Part shown: piece after piece, positions 11,021-22,637 of the stretch | How positions within the stretch are numbered: the stretch's first letter is position 1 | How the letters are laid out: the number at the start of each line of letters is the position of its first letter | Assembly (NCBI GenBank): GCA_963575645.1 | Contig: OY754464.1 | Location: 82,000,948-82,064,947 of the forward strand | Direction of reading: 5' to 3' | DNA: 64,000 bases | DNA from: Xanthostigma xanthostigma | Lineage: Eukaryota; Arthropoda; Insecta; Raphidioptera; Raphidiidae | Translations under genes and position numbers: made by a program | Notes under the pieces: model-generated | Told to the model about the DNA's origin: nothing | Database searches by the model: none | What the model saw: the letters and a program-made list of their open reading frames with translations, nothing else

Positions 11021-11158
11021 ATAGACTTCTTCCCATTGGCTGACATAGCGAACCAATCGCGAGAGCCGCAATAATCTGACCAAAGAGAGAAGCTTGGCAA
11101 GACGAAGAATCCTGAGTGCTCGTCCAGCGTGAAGGATTTGAAAGCTCTCGCTGAAGTC
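11021..11158 (-). CDS. Ih: HCN (Ih) channel exon: S4 voltage sensor and S4-S5 linker
   Basis: This 138-bp internal exon encodes 46 residues from [14 protein letters not shown] to YVSQWEEVY. Basic residues recur at every third position ([20 protein letters not shown] and on), the S4 voltage sensor of HCN channels, cation channels of the plasma membrane opened by hyperpolarization. The upstream intron ends in TTTTTCAG and the exon is followed by GTAAGT. It starts and ends in phase 0, so it could be skipped or swapped without shifting the frame; Drosophila Ih is known to vary here by splicing. No second S4 exon was found. The next exon (S5) is not in the 11 kb to the left. Confidence 0.95.
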
Positions 11159-11599
11159 CTGAAAAATATTATTAATTTTCGTTTCAATAATGAAACATGC
11201 AGAAGAAGAAAAAGAAACAATACTGTGAAAAAAAGGAACAAGATCAGACAAGAAGCAGATGCGTTATGGAATTTATAAATCGTGTTTGTTAAAAAATGAA
11301 TTTGTACGACCTAAAAAAATATATATCTGAAATTAAATTTATCAAATCAGTAATATAACATTTTTAGATTATATTACAAGTGGTTAATAAAAATCTACAT
11401 TGTTTATAAAAAAACGGCAGATTTTGAAATTTTTTGACAAAATTATTGCACATATTTTATATAGATACTGATTTCTAAAGTTGTATCTAGTTTGTAATGC
11501 AGTGTTTTATGACGAGTCGTGACATTGTGTTAATAACGAGCGATTAGCAAGTTTTTAGCAGTATAACACGAGTCATAAAAGCAAAACAATAGAGATATA
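11159..11599 (-). other. Intron just upstream of the S4 exon, no element resolved
   Basis: It begins (on the minus strand) with the acceptor tract before exon 11021..11158. Around 11505..11580 there is an imperfect pair, TTTATGACGAGT and ACGAGTCATAAAA, which may mark a small MITE. Otherwise AT-rich. Confidence 0.4.
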
Positions 11600-12632
11600 G
11601 TACGCGCCACGGATCTAAAAGGCTCGGAAGTTAGTCACAAACAGCGTCGCAAAGGCACATTTTAGAGCCGTTGAGACTCCCACCACCTCCCAGCTACGTG
11701 CACGGAACGTGCGCTCGTCGGTGATTGGCCGCGATCGCTCGTTGCCTTTGTCACTTGTCGCTTTCCTGCTTTAAAATACTGTCGAGTACGCTATTGTCAA
11801 GTTGTTATTGTTATTTTAGTTTTGTTGAGTTGCGAGTTTGTAGTTTTTCAACAGATTGTACAAGCGCAAGCCTAGGGTTACCAGATGGTCTGAATGCAAA
11901 AACGGGACATTTTACAGTCATTTTTTCATTCTTCAGTTATCAATAGGGGGGGCCCTATTGATAATTGAAGAATGAAAAAATATTTTTGAAATTTCTGAAA
12001 TCTAAAAAAATTTGTTGTAAAAAAATTATTTTTTTTTTATTCCTAACTATCAGTTCCCAATTTTTACACTTCTATTTCAGTACCGAGCAACTGTCAGGAA
12101 CGAAAAATCCTCCGACCCTAATAATAACTTTAAAAAACCCTTCTTCAGACAAAAATTGATGAAACATCTGAAGTGTGCTGTGTGTATCAATCCACAATCG
12201 ATATCTATCGAAATCGTGTAATTTAATATGAGACGAACACGATTTTGTATAATTTGAGGATAGAAATATAGTGAAAAAAGAGACTTAATTATAGTGGTCA
12301 GTATGTTTATTTGTTCATAACACATCAATCATGAATATATGCATGTGTAAAATATACTTCGAGACACAAATTTCAGTCGGGTCGATTAACAATATTTTTT
12401 CGAGTCACTGATTTTTTGCAATAGTTTCGAAGGTTTGAAAGGAAAAAAAAGTTTCTTCTATTTCCTGAAGTAGGTACAAACCGGGACATTTGCATAGATT
12501 TTGAAAAAATTCCGGGACACCGGGACAGGAGGGCAAAAACGGGACATGTCCCGGAAAACCGGGACGTCTGGTAACCCTAGCAAGCCCGCATTCGCATCTA
12601 ACTTTCGAGCCTTTTAGATTCGTGACGCGTAT
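11600..12632. mobile_element. TIR element carrying a nested hAT element
   Basis: The left end GTACGCGCCACGGATCTAAA and GGCTCGGAAGTTAG has its inverse at the right (CTAACTTTCGAGCC, TTTAGATTCGTGACGCGTA), about 35 bp. A hAT-like element is inserted at 11873..12579. No transposase in the remaining interior. Confidence 0.6.
11873..12579. mobile_element. hAT-like element, TAGGGTTACCAG termini, nested
   Basis: Termini TAGGGTTACCAGA and CTGGTAACCCTA are inverse, followed inward by CGGGACAT-rich sequence. GCAAGCC flanks both sides (11866..11872, 12580..12586). A palindrome with TATCAATAGG and CCTATTGATA lies near 11927..11975. No frame resembles a transposase. Confidence 0.65.
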
Positions 12633-12637
12633 TGTAC

Positions 12638-14142
12638 TTTGCTGTCTCTGTGGCTCCTATATGAATTTAAATAGCAACTGACAATTACTATTGACTTTTT
12701 TTATTTATGGAGAAAAAAAAAGTGTGCTTCGACTATCAGGGCCATTAGCACTACTGCCATAAGGCATATTATACAATAACTTGGATAACACGAATTGGTA
12801 AAATAGCATTTATTTCATTTTATTTTACGCACTAGTACGAAATAGGTCTTTTTACTACCGCTGTACAAGCAGTTATTTAACAATGGGTCGTGCAAAAAAT
12901 ATATAAAAAACACACATTAAGAATTCTCGGTTTGGATCCATTTCTGCGTGTTTTTTTTTACTTGTTACATTTTAGCGTCAATTATTCATTAAGTTTAAAG
13001 GTATATTATAATGACGATATATATAATATAAATGATTTATCTATACTATCAGTATCAATATTTCAATATGAATTTTGTACTTTTTTCATATTTATTCAAA
13101 ACATGGATATGCGAAAAAAACAATTGCACTAATGATTTTAATGCCAACAATATAAAATATTTATTTTATTCCAATTTGAAGAAAATATCTTTAATGAAAG
13201 ATCAAATATTGCTGGCGAATATTTTATAAATATAAATGAGTGGTGAAACAAATGAATGACGATGACAAACAAAACAATGAATTTATTGTTACCAACAAAG
13301 CACTATTTTTAGCAAATTAGTACAACAAAAAAGTTAAAAACAATGACAGTCGTACTTCGAATCGTGTATTTATAAATTCCTGTATGTACTGTGACTTATT
13401 TTGCTGAACTTCAATTTAGAAATTAATAACATCCAATTAAAATTACAAATTAAGCGAAAAAGCATAAAGTAATAAACAAGCGCTTAAGCAATTCTTGCAG
13501 TTTAAAAAGCATTAAAAATATATAAAAATTTGGTTAATTATAAAAATATTATTGAGAAAAATATAAAATTTTAGTTTGGTTTTTGTAAGTTAAACAGAAG
13601 TTTGTGAAAAAAATTTTGTAATATAAGAGGTATGTAAAGACAGTTTAAGCTGAAAGTGTAAAAAGACAAAGAAAACAGGAAAATGTAATATTATATATTC
13701 AGCGAGTTCAAAAAAAATATTTACGTTATTTTTGTGTGTATGTACCTATCAATATAATAAGCTACCTGATTTTGTAGTTTAAATATATTTACATAATAAT
13801 GATATTACTCGAACAATGAACAAAAATACTTCAAATCATCAAATGCTAGCAGCTTAAAAATAATATCAAAACCATAATTAAAATAAAACTGATCTTGTTC
13901 CAGAAGAAAATTGCGTTTAATTTTTTAATCAAATTACTAAAAGAATTAACGGAAAAACTATTGTGTTCTTACGTAGTTATGTTACTAGTCTAAGGACATT
14001 TTTTTTGTAATTTCGATAATTTTGAATTATGTCAGAATAACACAAAATTGATGCTCGAATTAAAAATGATTAATTTTACTTCTTCGGTGTATTTTATCAA
14101 TTGCAATATTTAAAATTATTTAAAAATTATTTTTTTTAGTAC
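12638..14142. other. No gene seen; AT-rich intron
   Basis: Very AT-rich. The segment about 12790..12870 shares GCACTAGTACGAAATAGG with the locus near 46155..46205 on the opposite strand. The 60-80 codon frames here are leucine/phenylalanine/asparagine-rich chance frames. Confidence 0.45.
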
Positions 14143-14146
14143 TTAA

Positions 14147-14480
14147 GGTAGTTCACTCGCAAAACGGCTTTTCTTAGAAATTCAATAAAATTGAAGTATA
14201 AGGTTAATAAAAGTGCCTTACATTTAATTCAAAAAACTTAAATTTTTCCCCTGTCTGTAAAACAAGATATTTAACACTCAAAATGTGCATAAAAAGAAAA
14301 CAAGTAGATTCCAGAATACCTCGAAAATGGTTCTTACTTAAAAACTAATGCATTGTAAATTCAAAAATATAATTTTTTTGAAAAATTGTAATTGTATACA
14401 GTCACTTACAAAAATTCACGTGGAATCTCTAACTGTTGGTACCATTGCGCTATATTTTTGTCTACGACGAGTGAACTGCC
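14147..14480. mobile_element. TTAA-flanked MITE, GGTAGTTCACTCG ends
   Basis: The ends GGTAGTTCACTCG and CGAGTGAACTGCC are inverse apart from one base, flanked by TTAA at 14143..14146 and 14481..14484. TTAA duplication is known for piggyBac and Kolobok superfamilies; I cannot choose between them without a transposase. Confidence 0.6.
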
Positions 14481-14484
14481 TTAA

Positions 14485-14965
14485 AATAAATTATCTAAAA
14501 AAACATTTGAATAAATATCGATTTTTGGAAAATGTCTAACCAAAAAATTTGTTAAAATAGTTAACTTTCGAAAAGACATAATATTTGAAAGATAAAAACT
14601 GAAATGTTATTAATTTTTTTATAACATAAGAACACAATTTGAACGTTTGAAAATTCAACAATTAACAATAGAATATATATATAGATCTGAAATAACAAAC
14701 AATACAAATTCACCCAGAAATAGCTATAAATAATATAAAAAGATTTAAAATCCATTAAAAAAATGTTGATATGTCAAAGATTACAAGATTTCATTAGTAT
14801 CTATCTGCAAAAATATCGTATTGACAGAAAGCCGCATCAAAATTGGTTCAATCATTGGAGAGTTATGACGCGGCAGATAAACAAAAAAACCTTCAATATT
14901 ATAACAGGCCCGGAGATTATAATTAAGTTATGAAGAAATATTTTTGTTCGCAAAATATTGATTGT
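14485..14965. other. No gene seen
   Basis: AT-rich spacer between two TTAA-flanked elements, without repeats that I can pair. Confidence 0.4.
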
Positions 14966-14969
14966 TTAA

Positions 14970-15656
14970 GGAAGTACCCTCGGTACGCAGTAAGTCAAAG
15001 AATTTCAGTCTTCTACTTGAGTAACGTAGTATATAATTTGGCAACACCGCATGCCTTGCCATAGTTACAAGTGCTTATGTACGCAGCATAAGTCAGCACG
15101 CGGTGTCAAATTTGCATTAATTTATGAAAATGCTTTTCTTTATTCCTGCCATTTCGGAAATAATAATATACTATCATTTTTTTGGAATACTATGCTTTTA
15201 GTATTTACTCAATTTACGTATGTTTTTACGATATCAAAACTGCTGCAGTTTCGTAACGTACCTTTAAATGACGCGCCACAAACTATAATATTGCGGTGTT
15301 GCCATGTTTATGAATTGCTAAAAAGCTCAGCTTTGTTTTAGTTATTTCTATTAACATAAGCAAGCTTTATACGTTTTGGAAAAAGAAAAATGTTCATAGA
15401 ATATTCGTTTATATTTCCTGAAAATTTTATCAAAATCTGTTTGTCAATTCCAACGTAATAAATGATGGAGTGCGTCAAAATCACAGATTCCCATAAGACT
15501 CCATGTTAAGTGCAGCGAAATAAAATTATCAATATCTTTTTTCAAAGTCAACCAAAAATCACAAAAATTTAACTGAGTCATTTTTGAAAAGGTTTTGACA
15601 TATTTGCAAATTTTCGTAATTTTCTGTTTGTTAATTCATTTATCGAGGGTACTTCC
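14970..15656. mobile_element. TTAA-flanked element, GGAAGTACCCTCG ends
   Basis: The ends GGAAGTACCCTCG and CGAGGGTACTTCC are perfect inverses, flanked by TTAA at 14966..14969 and 15657..15660. It contains another inverted-repeat element (15039..15304). Non-autonomous. Confidence 0.65.
15039..15304. mobile_element. Nested MITE, TGGCAACACCGCA termini
   Basis: TGGCAACACCGCA at the left and its exact complement at the right bound 266 bp. No target duplication is obvious. The 96-codon frame at 15051..15341 crosses the boundary and is not a gene. Confidence 0.5.
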
Positions 15657-15660
15657 TTAA

Positions 15661-16041
15661 GACTAAAAAAATAATTTGAACATTTGCAAATATTCCAGGC
15701 ATTAAAACCAAGAATCTATTTTTCAATAATTTATTCATGAAACTTTTATACGTTGATGTCTCTGAACTAAATAGATTAATGTAGAACAATTTCAATATTT
15801 ATGAATTATAGCCAATTCGTTTTTCTAGGCAATATTGTCTGCTACTTTAGACGAAAATGATCAATAAACTACACAGCTCTTCACGATTCAAATATTGAAA
15901 AAAAAAACTGTTTTCTTTAAATTTGAATAAAACATTTTTTCGATATTGGAGAAATATTTAGTTTCAAACTTATGATATTTGTACCTATACTACAATTTGT
16001 AATTTGTTCTCGTGTTAAAAGATATAAATTATGTTTTTTCA
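15661..16041. other. No gene seen
   Basis: AT-rich sequence with no identified element or exon. Confidence 0.4.
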
Positions 16042-16480
16042 GACCTCGATCGAAAGTACATACTTTCGGCATCAATAATAATGTAGGGCAGAAAGTCTAA
16101 CATTGGTGGGTTTACACGCACTGATGCGGGAAGTACGTATGTTCAGGCGCCAGTTAAGAAAAAATCACTTATCAACTGTTGTTTAGATGTCGTTTCCATA
16201 GCAACCCTATTACACTATAGTTAATAGTCGCGAACGGCTGTCATTCGTGTTTTTACGTATAACCTCAAAGCAGCTTACTTTGAATTTATCTGTGTTTTTA
16301 TGTAATTAATAAGTAATTAATTAATTAATGCATTTAATAAGCGTACTTACGACCGAGGTATGAAGAAAATGGTATACCTACACTACACTGGCCGAAAGTT
16401 TGATATTCTTGCACTGCGCCTCGGGCATCATGGCACGCAGTGCAGGTATATCAAACTTTCGGCCCTTGTAGTGTAATATA
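16042..16480. mobile_element. Repeat family E, uninterrupted copy
   Basis: It runs from CGATCGAAAGTACATACTTT to a hairpin whose arms include GGCCGAAAGTTTGATATTC (16390..16418 with 16436..16464). The same sequence at 49613..53063 is split by a LINE, so this copy shows the empty site (GCAACCCTATTACACTATAG). Class unknown. Confidence 0.55.
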
Positions 16481-16559
16481 CTATTAATGTTGCGAAAAAA
16501 TCGGTATTATGTCATCTATTAAGTAGGTCACCGAACATTTTATAAAGGGTAGTATTTAA

Positions 16560-17330
16560 ACGAGTGACTGTAAATTACAATTTTGGGTGACAAAAATAAT
16601 CAATTTGGGCTACTGTATTACTAAGTGAGCGACTGACTGCGCGTGACGAGAAAATTATAGTTGGGTGACTAAATTACTAAGTGAGCGACTGAATTACTAA
16701 GTTGTTAATAGTTAATTGTTTGAATAGAACTGCGTTTTCTAAAAAATATATATTTAATTGACTGTCAATTAAATATACATTTTTTAGAAAACGCAGTTCT
16801 ATTCAAACAATTAACTATTTAATTCGCATACCCCGTTATCGTTCACCCCGGAATTGTTTTTTTTTTTTACTCAACACTTGCCCCTTCCCGTTTCACTACG
16901 AGACAATTCGCATACCCCTTTATCGTTCACCCCGGAATTACAATTCGCATACCCGTTTATCGTTCACCCCGGAATTATTTTTTTAAAAACTCCATCTTTG
17001 CTCCATCGCGTTTCACTGCGAGACAATTCGCATACCCCTTTATCAAAAAAAGCGGTGGTTTTCAATCTTCATGAAAATGTGAGTTTTAAGTTGTAGTCTC
17101 AAAGTGAAAAAATAAAATAAAAAGTAAAAACAAAAGGAGATATCTGCTTCAAAATTACCGAAGGCATTCTAGTCGCTCACTTAGTAATTTAGTCGCTCAT
17201 TTAGTAATTTAGTCGCTCACTTAGTAATTTAGTCGCTCACTTAGTAATTTAGTCACCCAACTATTATTTTAATATCTCAAGTTATTAAAACAGTATCTCA
17301 TCATCAGTCACCAAATTTGTTTTTTTATTC
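16560..17330. repeat. Minisatellite block with a central hairpin
   Basis: The left side has units like ACTAAGTGAGCGACTGAATT. The right side (17168..17252) has four units of AGTCGCTCACTTAGTAATTT, the same unit on the other strand, so the whole block is an inverted array. At 16707..16819 is a near-perfect hairpin with arms of about 55 bp. At 16822..17044 the unit CGCATACCCCTTTATCGTTC recurs four times within longer ~108-bp units. Confidence 0.65.
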
Positions 17331-18436
17331 GACCATTTTATAATTCCCCTTTTATAAAGGACGTCTTTCCGTGATCCGTCTAAGCGATCTTAATTATATT
17401 CGCGACTGTTGAGGAAAATATCAATAGAGTCAAAGCACCCTATATTGATAAATTATCACTTCAAATTAATTCCGCGTCGGCATTGGCTGCAACATTTGAA
17501 TAAACAAATGTTATTGGACATGTTTCCTATATACATATTATTTAATATAAAAGCGTGTTAGCGGCATAGAAGTGTCAGTATCTGTCATTTAATTTGACAC
17601 GAGTAATCCCACGCCACGCATCGTCTATACATTGCTACAGCTACGTAATTTCCATATTTAAACCGTGAATAGCTTTAAATATGTATAAAATATCGTTCAC
17701 TTATAATAAATACTGCAACATCATTCATTCAAATATCATACATAATTAATAATATATCAATAATCAATATATTAAAATAACATTGGTGATCAAAATTATA
17801 TATAATGTAATACTTAGATAAATGATTAAACATTGTGGAATACAACACAGAATGCATAATAATATTAGTAACGTAAACGTGTCGATAGCCCGTCGTCCAC
17901 TGGTAGAATATTTTATTATTATCTCATATAAAAACGTGTGGTTCGATTTGACTACCTTTTAAACACTTGCAAAGCAATCGCTGCACTTTTTAGTGTATTT
18001 GCCAATATGCACTTACACTATTGTCGTCGGTCGGATGGCGGAATCTGGGGGTCGGACCAAAATTTTTCGACGTTTCATAGCCTCCTAAGAAGTCTGACAC
18101 CATTTTTGGATCAGACCACCCGTACCACCCTAATATCTATAAAAGTTCATCGATAAAGGGGAATAGAAAAAATGCGTGTGTAATAATTTTTAAAAAGCTT
18201 TGGAATGGTACCAAATTTGGCACCCCCACTCCATCACCTGGAAAGGAGGGGGGTATCTTAAAAAACTTAAATAGGAATAATTTTAAACAAGTAACATAAG
18301 ACACATTTATACAATTTTCATTAAAAATCAGTCGTTTTTTCAAGAAAAATAGTAATTTTAATACCCGTTGATGGCAATTTTTATTTTAATTTATTTTATA
18401 CATAACAACAATACTGAGAAAACAGACAGCATTGAT
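17331..18436. other. No gene seen
   Basis: Intronic sequence without a clear frame or boundary. A GC-richer patch at about 18030..18250 (GGGGGTCGGACC, CACCTGGAAAGGAGG) may be old element sequence, but no ends were found. Confidence 0.4.
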
Positions 18437-18607
18437 TCTCCGAAGATTGCATAAAGTTTGCCGAAACGTCAGACAATAAAATGCAAAAAAAACCTTCAGT
18501 ATTTGCTTAGTAAATCGATCCTATGCCACCAGGATTCATCCTTTGAATCTTCCAACATTTAAACAGGATCATCATCACTCTAAAGTCTAAATTATTAGTT
18601 ATTTTTC
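18437..18607 (+). mobile_element. Penelope-like 3' fragment
   Basis: The core CTCCGAAGATTGC...GCCGAAACGTCAGAC is followed by a tail (GATCCTATGCCACC, CTTCCAACATTTAAACAGG, AGTTATTTTTCA) shared with 59934..60088 in opposite orientation, and in part with 29238..29666. No coding. Confidence 0.5.
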
Positions 18608-19547
18608 ACAATTAAATAGGAATCTTTATATTTTATTCCAGATTTGGATTCCTTGTACCAAAATTTGTTCGAAACATTTTTTCAAATTTCGTCGAAAATA
18701 AAATTGCAAGTTTTCATTTAAGAATTCAAAGTTTTAGGGTATTTTAATGCCATTTTGTAATAATATTTCGCACCGCTTTGCAGTTCTGCAAAAAATATTT
18801 CAGAAAACTTAACTTTTTTTGTAGTCTAATAGAAAATTATTTCACATATTATGCACCGCAAATATTAAAAATATTTATGTTTTATACCATACGATGCTGT
18901 TTTCTCTTCAAAGTTTTGCGAAAATTTCGTCATTAAATCTGAATTATTTACAATCATCAAGTATATATAAACATATAACCTATCAATTTTATTCATTTTC
19001 ATTGTTTATAAGTAATTATTGTTTAGTGCAAATTATGGAAAAATATATCAATTTCAAAACTGCTGCGTTCTGAACTTTTTACTACCAGTGGACGACGGCT
19101 TTTCCAGTTTCACCTCTGTTCAACAGAAAAGTCATACTGCATTTTATGTCATATGACATTTCGGTACTAGAATAAATTTCTGTGGCAGTAGTTTTGATGT
19201 TTCTTTTTCTGTTATTACCGAGGATTCACCGTAATATTTGAAAAATTATATACACACAAAAAATAAAAATGAAAAGTAACAAAAATGAATATTAATGAAA
19301 AAACAATTCCTCTGAAGAAGTAATTTTAATTGCGGGCTAACCTCTTGTTGACCAGGCTGTTAAAGAAAGAAAAAGAATAATTTATATCTCTGATATAAAG
19401 CGTCGATACAGTAATATAATGTATGTAGATTAAAGTGCAAAAGCTACAAAAATTAATAAAACGCCAACTAAATGTTAAAACTGAATTTTGTTTTTCTGGT
19501 AACTGATGAGTAATTTCAAAATTAGAACGTCTTGTTACGTACATTTT
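18608..19547. other. No gene seen
   Basis: AT-rich intron sequence. The 72-codon minus frame at 19326..19544 has no domain. Confidence 0.4.
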
Positions 19548-20072
19548 TGAAGTAAAACTTCTTTAGGCACGCTTGACTTGGGGAGTAAGCTGGTAAATGC
19601 CTGACGAAATCATTAAGTGCATCATCGGAGTTGAGAGGGAGATATAAGTTAGTGAGTGCGACAAAAACGGAGCATTAAGTTGAGAGGGAGATTGAAGTTA
19701 GTGAGTGCGACAAAGACGGGGCATTAATAATTTGACGTTTAAAATGAAAACAACTGTTTTTTTTTTTTGTATCAAAAATACATTTCATCGAATTTTGCTG
19801 CATTTTGTAACAGGAAATAATTTAGGTTAATTAATAAATCCTTTTAAATGTATTATAAATTATGCTAATAAATATATATACATATTTTGCCTATTAATTA
19901 ATCAAAAATTATATTTTGTAGATATGTGCTACAGAGTGAGGTTAACTTTGAGACGAACCGACTGCATATGATTGTTCGTTTATGAATTTAACATGAGCAA
20001 ATTTGAGGTATTTACGCATTATTCTTAATAAATATATTTAAAATAATTATGGCAGGAAGAAGTTTTACTTCA
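19548..20072. mobile_element. TIR element family G, full copy
   Basis: The ends TGAAGTAAAACTTCTT and AAGAAGTTTTACTTCA are inverse. The left body (CACGCTTGACTTGGGG, TTGAGAGGGAGATATAAG) recurs at 26987..27150 and 53999..54484. AT-rich right half. No transposase; superfamily unknown. Confidence 0.55.
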
Positions 20073-20557
20073 GTCGTGTGGTCTAAAGCACACTCGATAT
20101 TTTTGCGTGTATTTTGTGGAGGCGTTTCTAAACGCCGATTAAAAAACTTTTAATTTTCGTTTATAAATGGCATTTGCTGCCATCATTATTAATGAAAGGT
20201 TTATTTTGTCAAAGGATTGTTAATCAAGAACTCCATAAATTGATTTAACGCGTTATCCTGATTCGTTTTATAATTATTATTATCGATATATATCAAAACA
20301 ATTGCTACATTTATGCTGGGTCGCAGAAATCACTAACCTTAGATCGATCCTGCTCGAAAAATAATTGATCGATTGAAACAATATTTTTCTTAAACTGTGT
20401 ATTCATGTATTTATCATCGTTTTTTGTACAGTTTCAATTTCGAAAAAACGTTTTTCTACGCATTTTGATCAAAATTTAGCTTGAAAAGCAGCCTTTTTTA
20501 TGTAGAACAATCATTTGTTTTTGTGTGAGTACAATCTAACGTTCTAGATGACAGGAA
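20073..20557. other. No gene seen
   Basis: AT-rich stretch without identifiable structure. Confidence 0.4.
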
Positions 20558-20565
20558 GTTTGAGT

Positions 20566-20785
20566 CATAGAGATATAAGTAACTAGAGTTCGCTAGTTCG
20601 TATGTTTGCCATAAGTGAAAATGTCCTCAGTTGAGGGAGAGAACGCTGCAAAAAACCAGATATTTGTTTACTCAAATCAGCATTGTTTTGTATCATTAGT
20701 TACCATAGAGATAAGGAACTGTTTTCTATCTGAATTGCAGACACTTTTACGGCTCACTCGCGTACTCTAGTCTAATAGCTCCATG
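20566..20785 (+). mobile_element. hAT-like MITE family H, copy 1, 8-bp TSD
   Basis: It starts CATAGAGATATAAGTAACTA and ends with a related inverse (CGCGTACTCTAGTC to CCATG). Flanks GTTTGAGT (20558..20565) and GTTTGAAT (20786..20793) match at seven of eight bases. A second copy at 48442..48661 is highly similar and has a perfect duplication. Confidence 0.65.
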
Positions 20786-20793
20786 GTTTGAAT

Positions 20794-21395
20794 ACGACTA
20801 CTCCTGATGTTCGGAAACTGTAATTATATGATCACAATTTAATTCCATTGTCAAATCAAATTTTTTGTTGCAACCCAGCAGTGATAAATTATTTGAAGCA
20901 TATGAAATGGAAGGAAAAGACAACTTGCGAAAAGGGTTTTTTTTTATTCTTCCACGCGTTTTTTAAAATAATATTTATACAAATTTTGATTCCAATTGTT
21001 TTAATTAAAAAAAAAATGAAGACACTTCGATTAAAATAAAGAACAGAACTGAACTAAAAATAATGAAAAGAAAAACAAGATGGGGTTATATATCAGTTTT
21101 CTTTTTTCTCCAGAGGAAAAGTTTACACAATTAAGAAGCAGTGCATTATGACACATTTATTTTATCATAATATAGTCATAATAAATTAATTTGGTGTCGA
21201 TAAATTTCAATCAACAATTTGAACTCACCTTCTGCGGTTTTTCAAACGATATTTTCCAATTGATTACGCAGATAGTTTGATAGAAAAGAGAAAGAACATT
21301 CGTTTTTGAGGGTGCACTTACACAGCCATAGTAGAATTTCAGTAAATGAAGACAAAATAAAACAAATTGAAACGCTTACATACATTTTTCGTTAC
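20794..21395 (-). other. Intron next to the S2-S3 exon, no element resolved
   Basis: On the minus strand this is the start of the S3-S4 intron after the GTAACG donor. AT-rich, with no second conserved exon. Confidence 0.45.
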
Positions 21396-21532
21396 CTGGT
21401 TAAAAATCAGAAAGATATAGTCCAACGGTATGGACGATATCAAATCCAGAAAGAACCAGGTTCGCAGATAGTGTTTGGCGATTAACTTTGGGTCAAGTAT
21501 AACTTGCTCGGCGTTGTCTTGTTGCATTATGC
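21396..21532 (-). CDS. Ih: HCN (Ih) channel exon: S2-S3 linker and S3
   Basis: This 137-bp internal exon gives a split glycine (GC completes G), then [16 protein letters not shown] and [19 protein letters not shown] to IFNQ. It is the intracellular S2-S3 linker and the S3 helix of an HCN channel, almost identical to the insect Ih sequence as I know it. The acceptor has a T-rich tract ending in CAG and the donor is CAG|GTAACG. It enters one base into a codon, matching the end of exon 25727..25890, and leaves in phase 0, matching exon 11021..11158. A Helentron-like element begins 67 bp upstream of the acceptor. Confidence 0.95.
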
Positions 21533-21599
21533 CTGAAAAAAAAATGAAAATAATAATTATTTTCAGGTTACATACTGTGGAAAAATTAATAGTTAAAAA

Positions 21600-21785
21600 A
21601 TTGGTTGTCTGTAAAGTGGGTTTACGGACGATAGTTTTACGTGATAACGTACTGCGCTCTCGCTTGCACGCACAGGGTCAGGCGGAACGTGACACATTTC
21701 GGAACGTGACAAATTTCGGAACGTTACACTTTTTCGTGCATGCAGCCGGTGTTTCATCAATTTATAAGATGTTATCACGTCAAAA
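21600..21785 (-). mobile_element. Helentron-like element, short copy
   Basis: At 186 bp this is among the shortest copies: TTGGTTGTCTGTAAAG hairpin end, ACGTGATAACGT, a short interior with repeated GGAACGTGACA, and the ATCACGTCAAAAA end. It lies in the S2-S3 intron just upstream of the exon. Confidence 0.6.
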
Positions 21786-22010
21786 ACATTTTTAAAAACA
21801 AGCTTTTAAATAACAAATAATAATGAACAGTTGAAAATTTTACAAAATATTTTCTCTCTTGACGTTGACTATCGTTTCGGACAATTAGTCAATCTTCAGG
21901 TTTACAGACATATATTTCGTCAATTTGGAAGAAATCTGTACGCTAACGCTACGTTACTTACACCACAATTTATAGAAAAACGTTTTTTAAGTCATGCCAA
22001 AAAATATTTA
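21786..22010. other. Spacer between two Helentron-like copies
   Basis: AT-rich spacer with a 62-codon frame of no recognisable similarity. Confidence 0.35.
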
Positions 22011-22605
22011 TTGACGTGATAACGTCTTATAAATTGATGAATCACCAATCTTATAAATTGATAAAACACCGGCTGCATGTACGAAAAAGTGTAACGTTCC
22101 TAACGTAACGTTCCTAACGTAACGTTCGTAACGTTCCGCCTGACCCTGTGCGTGCTTTTCTCGAAAACGGCCCTAACGATTTGGATGAAATTTACTGAAA
22201 AGGGATTTTGGGGGGCAAAAAATCGTTTTAGCTAGGTCTCATCTCTCGAAAAAATCGTTTTCTTACAAATTTTATCATTATAAAAATCAATTTTTTGACG
22301 TATGAAAATACTTAATATTGTAAGTAGGTTTTGGAGTTTTATATAAACAGTGAAACAATTGTTTTATAAATATTATGACAGCTAATCTTTGAGACTTAAA
22401 ATAAATACGAAAGAAAGAAAGTTAAAAAAAACAATTATATTATATGGTGAGTAATTTAAATAAATAAAATTAACCTAAATTTGAAGCGAAAGATGCAATA
22501 TCATAGATTCGAATTATTATAATTATTATATAAATTTAGGTTATGTATTACGGAATACGTTATCACGTAAAACTATCGTCCGTAAACTGACTTTACAGAC
22601 AACCA
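22011..22605 (+). mobile_element. Helentron-like element
   Basis: Complete copy with TTGACGTGATAACGTC at the left, ACGTTATCACGTAAAA plus the hairpin at the right, ending in AACCATTTTT. The interior differs from copy 1 apart from the ends and a GGTTATGTATTACGG block. Confidence 0.6.
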
Positions 22606-22637
22606 TTTTTTTTTTAACAATTTTAATTTCAGAAAAA

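Noticed and set aside
16822-17252. CRISPR-like array
   Set aside because: Units are short tandem repeats without unique spacers, in a eukaryotic intron.
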